From: Aestuariimicrobium sp. p3-SID1156 | Lineage (GTDB): Bacteria > Actinomycetota > Actinomycetes > Propionibacteriales > Propionibacteriaceae | DNA length: 7,104 nt | Direction of reading: 5' to 3' | Assembly: GCF_025144225.1 (NCBI RefSeq) | Contig: NZ_JALXXB010000020.1 | Coordinates: 1 to 7,104 of the forward strand | In this document: positions 1-5,375 of the stretch, piece by piece | Position numbering within the stretch: the stretch's first letter is position 1 | Layout of the letters: every line of letters starts with the position of its first letter | Made by a program: the position numbers and the translations under genes | Notes under the pieces: model-generated | The model's input: only the letters and a program-made list of their open reading frames with translations | Told to the model about the DNA's origin: nothing | Databases searched by the model: none

Positions 1-433
<433 letters not shown>

Positions 434-499
434 ACACCACAAACCAGTGGCTCCCTTTTCAACCGCCGGAAACGGCCCCCTTTTCGACCGTCGTTGACA
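434..499 (+). repeat. Right terminal region of the IS21-family element, with two internal end repeats
   Basis: Downstream of istB lie two near-identical direct repeats, CCCTTTTCAACCG at 453-465 and CCCTTTTCGACCG at 478-490, spaced 25 bp apart. They are followed by the terminus TCGTTGACA ending at 499. Multiple transposase-binding repeats near the tip, and a tip reading TGTCAACG on the other strand, are typical of IS21-family ends. Relaxase coding sequence begins immediately after 499, so the IS boundary can be placed to within a few bases. The left end and target duplication are outside the window or lost. Confidence 0.8.
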
Positions 500-1085
500 G
501 ACTACGAGTACCTGTGGAAATCGGTCGTCATCGGTGACGGCGACCGCGAGATGCGCAGCCCGCTAACCCGGTACTACACCGAGACCGGAAACCCGCCCGG
601 AACGTGGGTCGGCACCGGCCTGATGAGCCTCGACGACGGGCGAACACCAGCGTTGACCGAGGGCCACACGGTAACCGAGAAACACCTGGCCGACTGCTCG
701 GTGACGGTACCCACCCTGTTACCGGCGAGAAGCTTGGCAAGAGGTTCCCCTCGTTGCATCCCCTACGCGAGCGGATTGCGGGCCGCATTGCACGACTAGA
801 CCCCGGCCTGCGAGGCGAGGCACGGGAAGAGGCCGTGCAGCGCATCCGTGAAGAAGAGGTTACGAGAAACCGCGCACCGCCGTTGCAGGGTTCGACCTCA
901 CGTTCTCCCCGCCCAAGTCGGTCAGCGCCACCTGGGGCGTGGCAGACGCGGGTACGCAAGCGCTGATTGCGCGGGCGCATTCCGCTGCGATGCGCAACAC
1001 GATCGCGGTGCTGGAGGGTCGTGTCGCCGCAACCCGCGTCGGTGCGGGCGGTATCGCGCAGATGTCGATCGTGGGCGTGATCGGG
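500..1085 (+). pseudogene. MobF (TrwC/TraA-type) conjugative relaxase, frameshifted N-terminal remnant
   Basis: Three consecutive frames together give the N-terminal part of a MobF relaxase, the enzyme that nicks and carries plasmid DNA during conjugation. Frame 2 (500 to about 695) reads DYEYLWKSVVIGDGDRE and then TRYYTETGNPPGTWVGTGL, including the tandem catalytic tyrosines (codons 572-577). Frame 1 (about 696-860) continues with GDGTHPVTGEKLGKRF. Frame 3 (about 862-1085) gives AVAGFDLTFSPPKSVSATWG and the GAGGIAQ block. The joins fit single-base losses near 692-697 (a CTG needing one more C) and near 859-862 (GTTAC for GTTTAC). The start codon and about ten codons are missing at the IS21 end. 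Homology stops before the metal-binding histidine triad, and the helicase half is absent. The gene is dead. Confidence 0.85.
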
Positions 1086-1106
1086 CTACCCCCGCGCCTT
1101 CGATGC

Positions 1107-1925
1107 TCATCGACGGCCCCTTTCCGTGTATGACTGCGTGCGACGCGTCGGTGGTGAGGCGCCCGTCGTTTTGAACAAGTCCACCCATGCCTCGACGGGC
1201 ATGTCCTTCGGTAGTCCGGCAGCGTTCACGTCGTGGCGTCTCAGCCACGCCTGTGCCGACTGTGCTGAGTTGAACGTGGTGTTGCGCGCGAGGATCTGGG
1301 TGAGACCGCGGCCGGGGCCGGTGTAGATGCGGTGGACCAGCGCGTGGAACTGGCGTCGCTGTGCTAGGGGCAGTAGTGGATGCTCGCGGCGATGGATGGT
1401 GAGGATTCCGCCGTCGACTCCCGGACGCGGGGAGAACGCGCGGGCGGGAACACGACTGTGAACCGTGAACTCGAACCAAGGCGCCCATTGCGCCGTCATC
1501 ATCGTGGCACCGCCAACGCCCGCTCTGCGCCGCGCGACTTCCCATTGCACGAGCACGATTGCATCGGTCCATGCCGGGGAATGCAGGATGCGGCGAAGTA
1601 TGGCCGTGGTCTGGTGAAACGGCAGGTTGCCGACGAGCACATACGCAGAGGTTGGGAGCCGGTAGGTCAGGAAGTCGTCGGCGACGACCTCCACGTGCGA
1701 CGGGAGTCGTTCAGTCAAGCGTCGGGCGAGGCGGGTGTCGATCTCGACGGCTGTCACTGGTCGCCCGAGCTGGCTCAGTGGAGTGGTGAGTGCTCCGTCG
1801 CCTGGGCCGATCTCGATGATCGGGCCCACGGTGGTGGCCACGAGCCGTGTGATCGTGGCGATGGTGGATGGGTCAGTCAGAAAGTTCTGGCCGTGCTCAT
1901 GACGGCCATGTCGATAGGTAGGCAC
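1107..1925 (-). CDS. erm: Erm-class 23S rRNA (adenine-N6) methyltransferase, macrolide-lincosamide-streptogramin B resistance
   Basis: This 272-residue cytoplasmic enzyme is predicted to methylate A2058 of 23S rRNA using S-adenosylmethionine, which blocks macrolide, lincosamide and streptogramin B binding. Visible family blocks are GRHEHGQNFLTD near the N-terminus, the SAM-binding PIIEIGPGDGALT (residues about 35-47), AVEID, the DDFL acidic block, the catalytic motif GNLPFH (about 99-104), QWEVARRRAGVGG and TMMTAQWAPWF. The overall pattern is that of actinobacterial Erm(X)-like enzymes, though many positions differ from Erm(X) as I recall it, so the class number is left open. The chosen start is GTG at 1925, six bases after GGAG (1932-1935). 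An in-frame GTG at 1958 would add 11 residues but has no good ribosome binding site and would cover the regulatory stems. The gene has its own inducible leader upstream and ends about 20 bp from the last relaxase homology. It looks intact. Confidence 0.95.
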   Translation of the reverse strand: MPTYRHGRHEHGQNFLTDPSTIATITRLVATTVGPIIEIGPGDGALTTPLSQLGRPVTAVEIDTRLARRLTERLPSHVEVVADDFLTYRLPTSAYVLVGNLPFHQTTAILRRILHSPAWTDAIVLVQWEVARRRAGVGGATMMTAQWAPWFEFTVHSRVPARAFSPRPGVDGGILTIHRREHPLLPLAQRRQFHALVHRIYTGPGRGLTQILARNTTFNSAQSAQAWLRRHDVNAAGLPKDMPVEAWVDLFKTTGASPPTRRTQSYTERGRR

Positions 1926-2026
1926 TGTTTGCTCCGTGGTTGTTGCGGAGCCGGGCACGCAAAAAGAGCCGCCCGGCCGTGATCACCGGGGCGGGAGCAA
2001 CAACCTGTGGAGGGTGCTCGCCGCCG
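1926..2026 (-). promoter_or_regulatory. erm translational attenuator: competing stems that hide or free the ribosome binding site
   Basis: Read as mRNA, the leader ORF is followed by GGUUGUUGCUCC (plus-strand positions 1994-2005). The GGUUGUUGC part pairs perfectly over 9 bp with GCAACAACC (1938-1946) just before the erm ribosome binding site. The overlapping UUGCUCC part pairs over 7 bp with GGAGCAA (1929-1935), which is the erm Shine-Dalgarno itself. These two pairings are mutually exclusive. A CAACC stretch inside the last leader codons (complement of 2032-2036) can also pair with GGUUG of the same arm. This is the architecture of drug-induced Erm attenuation: stalling in the leader ORF redistributes the pairing. 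No folding energies were calculated. Confidence 0.75.
1961..1994 (-). terminator. Terminator-like hairpin inside the erm leader
   Basis: In mRNA orientation, CCGCCC and GGGCGG form a 6-bp GC stem, extended by GG/CC after one bulged C, around a loop with the palindrome GUGAUCAC. The stem is followed by CUCUUUUUGCG, a run of five U (plus-strand A at 1961-1965). This has the form of an intrinsic terminator, placed between the leader peptide and erm. The 3' side of the stem, CCGGGC (1971-1976), can instead pair with GCCCGG (1951-1956) downstream. It may add transcriptional attenuation, as known for erm(K), or it may simply be part of the translational switch. The U-run is short. Confidence 0.5.
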
Positions 2027-2071
2027 TTAGCGGTTGCGCAGACGCAGCGAAGCAGTGCCGTAGAACAACAT
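2027..2071 (-). CDS. Erm leader peptide (macrolide-sensing, 14 residues)
   Basis: A 14-codon ORF, MLFYGTASLRLRNR followed by TAA, lies 101 bp upstream of the erm start on the same strand. It strongly resembles the leader peptide of erm(X), recalled as MLISGTAFLRLRTNR. It carries the R-L-R (+X+) motif at residues 10-12, at which macrolide-bound ribosomes are known to stall in this leader class. A ribosome stalled there would cover the end of this ORF and change pairing of the downstream inverted repeats, exposing the erm ribosome binding site. The Shine-Dalgarno upstream of its ATG is weak. The peptide has no function other than sensing. Confidence comes from the match in sequence, length, strand and distance. 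Confidence 0.88.
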   Translation of the reverse strand: MLFYGTASLRLRNR

Positions 2072-2394
2072 GCCAACCAGCGTAGGCGACCCCACCGCAG
2101 GTCGGCGACTCAATAACTCGTCTGCTCAAGACGCTGAGATCCGTATCAGTGCTGGCCAGAACGATTCCCCAGCCAGCCCACGGCCTCAGAGCCCTCGGCA
2201 TCGCCGAGATTCACTCCGTGAGAGGTCTCGACCGAGTCGCCACGCCTCTTGCAGGTCGAGGTCGGGCGGCCGCCTGCTCATCTGAGTGACGACCAGGTGG
2301 GGGGTGGTTCGGGTGACGGTGTCGATGCGGGATGTCGGTCCCTGACAGCGCAGGCCGGCACGGCCTACAAGCGTCCCGCTGTGTCGATATTCGC
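2072..2394. other. Non-coding stretch upstream of the erm leader; no gene recognised
   Basis: About 320 bp with short overlapping open frames on both strands but none with a recognisable product, plausible ribosome binding site or family motif. The erm promoter should lie just right of 2071 on the minus strand, but I see no convincing -35/-10 pair. A plus-strand frame without a start (2222-2399, ending in ...RPAVSIFA) could be debris of an older gene. The right boundary of the acquired erm segment probably falls in this region. Confidence 0.5.
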
Positions 2395-2424
2395 TTGAGC
2401 ACCTGCAGAGCCTCTGGCTAGGGT
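2395..2424 (+). promoter_or_regulatory. Possible promoter of the GNAT gene
   Basis: TTGAGC (2395-2400) and TAGGGT (2419-2424) are spaced 18 bp apart, which is compatible with a housekeeping sigma factor promoter. A start site near 2431 would give a leader of about 55 bases before the ATG at 2486. The match is partial and is judged from sequence alone. Confidence 0.35.
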
Positions 2425-2485
2425 CGAGCCATGGTCCGTCTCTGAGCGCCGTCAGCCATCAATCACGACCCGAACGGAACCACAC

Positions 2486-2971
2486 ATGCCCTCTGACCTC
2501 ATGACCCTGCACCTGACCGCCGCCACCTCCCAGTCGACCCCCACCGAACTGGTCCCCCTGGACAGGGGTCGCACTCAGGAACTCGCCGAGGCCTACTTCA
2601 ACGCCTACCCGCCCGGCATCGCCTGCACTACCACGGACGAGGCAGTCCGGGAGATTCACGAGACCTTCGCCGGTGAGTATGGCGACCTTCGTTGCGACGC
2701 ATCGGCCATGGCCGTCCATGATGGGCGCGTTGTCGGTGCCGTCTTCGTTGTCGAGCGATCCATCTGGGATGCCGAACTCGACGGGCCCTTCATCATCGAC
2801 CTGTTTGTCGATCCCGTCGCCCAGGGCATGGGGCTTGGTAGGGCACTCGTGCAGCACGCAGCCAATCAGTGCGCTGCCGCCGGTGATGAACAGCTGTCGC
2901 TGAGGGTGGGGGCGGGCACCTCGCTGGCCGCCCAGGCCCTCTACGAGCACTTGGGTTTCGTCAGGGACTAG
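2486..2971 (+). CDS. GNAT-family N-acetyltransferase
   Basis: This 161-residue protein of the GCN5-related acetyltransferase fold transfers an acetyl group from acetyl-CoA to an amine. Motif A is clear: a beta strand IIDLFVDP (about 103-110) followed by the pyrophosphate-binding loop QGMGLGRAL (113-121). Motif B is the C-terminal ALYEHLGFV (151-159). The central strand GRVVGAVFVVE (80-90) fits motif D. The length is usual for the family. ATG 2486 is preceded by a modest CGGAA; an in-frame ATG at 2501 has no ribosome binding site. The substrate cannot be read from the sequence. It could modify a small molecule, an antibiotic or a protein terminus. It stands alone, with 121 bp before the next gene, which lies on the same strand. 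Confidence 0.9.
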   Translation: MPSDLMTLHLTAATSQSTPTELVPLDRGRTQELAEAYFNAYPPGIACTTTDEAVREIHETFAGEYGDLRCDASAMAVHDGRVVGAVFVVERSIWDAELDGPFIIDLFVDPVAQGMGLGRALVQHAANQCAAAGDEQLSLRVGAGTSLAAQALYEHLGFVRD

Positions 2972-3092
2972 ACGGTATGGGTGAACCTGCTTCAGGGGCA
3001 CCGAGCGTACAGGCGTTGGTCATGCCCCTCTGGCATACAACAGATGGTGTGGTTGTTCTACTCGCACCTTCCGAACCTGCCCCGGAGGCGTC

Positions 3093-3917
3093 ATGAAAGA
3101 TCTCGCCCAGCGACGTCCTGTTCTGTCCTTCCTCGCGCTCGCGTATGTCGGATCGTGGCTCGGATGGTCGCCGTGGTGGCTCTCCGAGAGCGGCGTCGGG
3201 GTCCTCCCGTTCAGACTGCCGTTCGAGGGCATTGCCCTTGTCAACCAGGCAGGTCTCTTCGCAGGCCCCTTCGCGGCAGCGCTCGTGATGACCCGCGTGC
3301 TCGAGGGCCCGGGGCGTCCCAGAGCCTTCCTTGCCCGCGCGTTCTCCTTCCGTGGCCGCCGCGCCGCCTACCTCGGCGCGCTGCTCGCTGTGCCTCTCGT
3401 TGTGGCGACGCCCTACCTCGTGCTTGCCGACGGCACCCCCGAGGGGCTGAGGGCCTCGATGCTCGCGACCACGCTCGCCACCTACCTCACCTACCTCGCG
3501 GGAGGCCCGATCCAGGAGGAGCCGGGATGGCGCGGCTTCGCGCTCCCCCGCATGCAAAGATCGATGCATCCGCTCGCGGCGGCCGTGGGGCTCGGGGTGG
3601 TCCACACGTTCTGGCACGCCCCACTGTTCCTCACGCAGGAGTGGGACACCGCGCGTTCGGACGTGGGCCAGTTCGCCGCCTATGTCCTGCTCATCGTCGC
3701 GCTTTCGATCGTGCTCTCCTGGGTGTTCAACACCTCCGAGGGCAGTTCGGTCCCAGCGATACTCGCCCACAACTCTCTCAACTGGGGGCTACTGCTCGCC
3801 GGAAACATGCTCGGCGCTCCGGTCGAGAACACGTGGCCCGCAGCCCTGACGATGGCGGCGCTCGCGGGCGTAATCCTGGGTCTCACGCGCGGGCGGCTCG
3901 CTTACGACACCCCCTGA
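3093..3917 (+). CDS. CPBP-family intramembrane metalloprotease (CAAX protease / bacteriocin-processing type)
   Basis: This 274-residue, very hydrophobic protein has about seven to eight predicted membrane helices. It carries the full set of CPBP (Abi) family motifs: motif 1 QEEPGWRGFALPRMQ with E142, E143 and R147, motif 2 HTFWHAPLF with H171 and H175, and a third histidine in ILAHNSLNW (H226). These glutamates and histidines form the metal site in the membrane. Bacterial members cleave within membranes or confer bacteriocin self-immunity, but the substrate here is unknown. ATG 3093 follows a strong GGAGG (3084-3088) by four bases. The last 16 bp overlap the convergent ogt gene. No bacteriocin-like gene is visible nearby, so an immunity role has no support from context. 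Confidence 0.92.
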   Translation: MKDLAQRRPVLSFLALAYVGSWLGWSPWWLSESGVGVLPFRLPFEGIALVNQAGLFAGPFAAALVMTRVLEGPGRPRAFLARAFSFRGRRAAYLGALLAVPLVVATPYLVLADGTPEGLRASMLATTLATYLTYLAGGPIQEEPGWRGFALPRMQRSMHPLAAAVGLGVVHTFWHAPLFLTQEWDTARSDVGQFAAYVLLIVALSIVLSWVFNTSEGSSVPAILAHNSLNWGLLLAGNMLGAPVENTWPAALTMAALAGVILGLTRGRLAYDTP

Positions 3918-4426
3918 GCCGCAGGAACGGCACGCCTGCCTCGCGGTTCCCAACGGCGCCCTTGCTCGAGGTCCAGCAGCCACCGCTTCCGTTCCAGCCC
4001 ACCCGCGTAACCCGTGAGTGCGCCGGATGAGCCCACCAGTCGATGGCAGGGGACCACGATGGACAGCGGATTCCTCCCGGTCGCCGCACCGACCGCGCGT
4101 GACGCACTGGGGACGCCGAGGGCGAGCGCCACCTCGCCATAGGTGCGCGTCTCCCCGTAGGGCACCAGCGAGATCTGCTCCCATACCCGGCGCTGGAATT
4201 CAGTCCCGTGCGGGGCGGTGCGCAGATCGAAGCGCTCGAGCTGTCCGGCGAAGTACGCCTGCAGTTGTTCGGACGCGTCCCGAGCCGCCCTGTCGTCGCG
4301 TTCCCCCATCGCCTCGGGCTTCGGCGCGTGCTTCTGCCCTTCGGCCAGGACCGCGACGAGCGCCCCCCTCGGGTCCTCGACGAGGGCCAGTCGGCCCAGC
4401 GGCGAGTCGATGATGCGATGCCTCAC
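3902..4426 (-). CDS. ogt: Methylated-DNA--[protein]-cysteine S-methyltransferase (O6-alkylguanine repair)
   Basis: This 174-residue suicide repair protein transfers the alkyl group from O6-alkylguanine in DNA to its own cysteine. The active-site block is IVVPCHRLVG, with the acceptor cysteine at about residue 127. The helix-turn-helix region with its arginine finger (SASRAVGAATGRNP), the QRRVWEQISLVPYGETRTYGE block (about 78-98) and the end segment TGYAGGLERKRWLL are all present. The N-terminus (HRIIDSPLGRLALVED) fits the usual small domain. GTG 4426 is chosen because AGGAG lies five bases upstream and the family N-terminus begins there. The open frame runs further upstream (to 4588) but has no homology. 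About 20 residues after LLDLE form an uncharacteristic basic tail. The gene starts 97 bp downstream of the 4524-5141 gene and may be co-transcribed with it. Its 3' end overlaps the CPBP gene. Confidence 0.94.
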   Translation of the reverse strand: MRHRIIDSPLGRLALVEDPRGALVAVLAEGQKHAPKPEAMGERDDRAARDASEQLQAYFAGQLERFDLRTAPHGTEFQRRVWEQISLVPYGETRTYGEVALALGVPSASRAVGAATGRNPLSIVVPCHRLVGSSGALTGYAGGLERKRWLLDLEQGRRWEPRGRRAVPAAQGVS

Positions 4427-4523
4427 GGGGTCTCCTGGGGGATGTGATTGATGGATGCTCGAGAGTCGCGTGCGGATCTGCTGCCCGAGGCGAATGCACC
4501 CACCCCGAGCAGAGCCTTCCACC

Positions 4524-5141
4524 TCACCGGGTTCGCTGGGAGCGTCCGACGAGCCAGAGGATGAGGCCCAGCAGGAACAGTCCACCACCCGTCACCCCCG
4601 CACCGATGGCACCCATGAGGGCGAAGGCACCGCGCGCGACGGAGCCGGCGTCGAAGTCCTCGCCGACCAGGATGCCGTCGGAGTCGCCGGAGCAGGTCAG
4701 GGTGTGGTTGCCGGCCTCGGTGGCCGTGAAGGTTCCCATCCGGTGGTATTCATCCTGATTGGCCGTGATCGTGACGGAGCCTGTCCCGCCGAGGGTGAGC
4801 GGCTCCCCGTCCGGGCCTGCGACCTCGCACCGTCCGGCAGCGCCCGTGGGCACCCAGATGGCCTTTCGGTCGCCGGGGTTCAGCGTCACCGTGGCGGTTC
4901 CACCACGCACCTGGACACTGTTGTCGACCAGGGCGGAGATCTCCTTCAGCCAGTTGTAGCTCAGCACCGAGCACACGACGGTGATCACCGCGAGCACCGC
5001 CGAGATGGCCATCAGCACCTTCCCCGCCCTGCGCATGCCGGAACCATCGGACGGCTTCGGAGCACGGGGCGCGAACTGGGGCTGCGGCGGATACTGCGGC
5101 GTCCCCCACTGCTGGGGACCGGATTGCGGGGGGATGCTCAT
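4524..5141 (-). CDS. Two-helix membrane protein with Pro/Gln-rich N-terminus and external domain, function unknown
   Basis: I do not recognise a named family. The 205-residue protein has a Pro/Gln-rich, presumably cytoplasmic N-terminus (1-35), a first hydrophobic helix (about 39-61), a soluble region of about 110 residues, and a second helix (about 172-198) ending in RSQRTR. The soluble region is rich in T/V/G strands (VQVRGGTATVTL, GTGSVTITANQ, GTFTATEAG, NHTLTC), suggesting a beta-sandwich. Cys105 and Cys150 could form a disulfide if it is extracellular. Pro-rich tails before a helix are common in actinobacterial membrane proteins. No clear Shine-Dalgarno precedes ATG 5141, and a -10-like TAGATT sits six bases upstream, so the message may be leaderless. 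It is divergent from the riboswitch-LRR unit, with 234 bp between the two start codons. Confidence 0.75.
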   Translation of the reverse strand: MSIPPQSGPQQWGTPQYPPQPQFAPRAPKPSDGSGMRRAGKVLMAISAVLAVITVVCSVLSYNWLKEISALVDNSVQVRGGTATVTLNPGDRKAIWVPTGAAGRCEVAGPDGEPLTLGGTGSVTITANQDEYHRMGTFTATEAGNHTLTCSGDSDGILVGEDFDAGSVARGAFALMGAIGAGVTGGGLFLLGLILWLVGRSQRTR

Positions 5142-5147
5142 TGCACC

Positions 5148-5153
5148 AATCTA
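5148..5153 (-). promoter_or_regulatory. Possible -10 element giving a leaderless transcript
   Basis: On the minus strand TAGATT is followed by six bases and then the ATG at 5141. This places the expected transcription start at or next to the A of the start codon. No ribosome binding site is visible. Leaderless messages of this TANNNT-then-ATG layout are common in actinobacteria. No good -35 was found, so this is an inference from spacing. Confidence 0.4.
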
Positions 5154-5191
5154 CGACCCTTTGGGATTTCGCCGACACCGAGAGCGCGGCT

Positions 5192-5199
5192 GCTACGCT
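5192..5199 (+). promoter_or_regulatory. Possible extended -10 promoter for the riboswitch transcript
   Basis: GCTACGCT preceded by T (TGCTACGCT, from 5191) fits an extended -10 of the TGn-TANNNT type. It would start the RNA at about 5206, just at the 5' side of the riboswitch. No clear -35 is seen. The fit with the start of the aptamer is the main support. Confidence 0.35.
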
Positions 5200-5290
5200 C
5201 ACCTCGTCGCGTGGAGAACTCGGTGCGATTCCGAGGCTGACCCGCAACCGTAACTCCCGCGTGGAGGAGCCGGACCAAGACGTGACGTTT
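5200..5290 (+). promoter_or_regulatory. Cobalamin (vitamin B12) riboswitch aptamer
   Basis: The conserved core of the cobalamin riboswitch is present in order: GGTGCGATTCC (5222-5232), CTGACCCGCAACCGTAA (5237-5253) and a B12-box-like GAGCCGGACC (5267-5276). Supporting pairings are CTCGG 5219-5223 with CCGAG 5231-5235, CTCC 5254-5257 with GGAG 5263-5266, and an outer CGTC 5205-5208 with GACG 5284-5287. The aptamer is compact, with short peripheral arms. It lies in the 5' leader of the secreted LRR protein gene on the same strand. By family knowledge, adenosylcobalamin or another cobalamin would bind it and reduce expression. Exact ends are approximate. Confidence 0.87.
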
Positions 5291-5301
5291 CACTCAATCC
5301 T

Positions 5302-5369
5302 GCCGTGGACTGCGGGATCGGGGCCTCGTCACGGAGGTGCCGCAATCAGTCCGCGGCCCTTACGGAAGG
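5302..5369 (+). promoter_or_regulatory. Riboswitch expression platform: long hairpin just before the ribosome binding site
   Basis: GCCGTGGACTG (5302-5312) and CAGTCCGCGGC (5347-5357) are complementary over 11 bp with one G-U-type position, enclosing a further small GGCCTC/GAGG..GCC stem. The hairpin ends seven bases before the Shine-Dalgarno GGAAGG (5364-5369), which is six bases from ATG 5376. No U-run follows, so control is more likely at translation initiation than at termination. I did not find an obvious long anti-Shine-Dalgarno partner. Confidence 0.5.
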
Positions 5370-5375
5370 TTCCCC

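Noticed and set aside
1107..1958. Erm start at the upstream GTG (1958)
   Set aside because: It lacks a ribosome binding site and would translate through the attenuator stem. GTG 1925 has GGAG at ideal spacing and matches the family N-terminus.
2222..2399. Plus-strand frame ending ...GTAYKRPAVSIFA
   Set aside because: There is no start codon with a ribosome binding site and no recognisable family. It may be debris but cannot be supported as a gene.
2994..3029. Inverted repeat AGGGGCA / TGCCCCT after the GNAT gene, considered as a terminator
   Set aside because: The stem is only 7 bp with a 22-base loop and no U-run follows. It may be chance in GC-rich DNA.
2961..3770. 269-codon open frame antisense to the CPBP protease gene
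   Set aside because: Its translation is Arg/Glu/Gly-rich and low-complexity with no motif. It is the high-GC mirror of a gene with complete catalytic motifs.
3902..4588. Ogt start at the upstream ATG (4588)
   Set aside because: The extra 54 residues show no homology and overlap the 3' end of the 4524-5141 gene. GTG 4426 has AGGAG five bases upstream.
4455..5240. Plus-strand 261-codon open frame across the two-helix protein gene
   Set aside because: There is no plausible start or motif, and the minus-strand frame has clear membrane helices and a coherent fold pattern.
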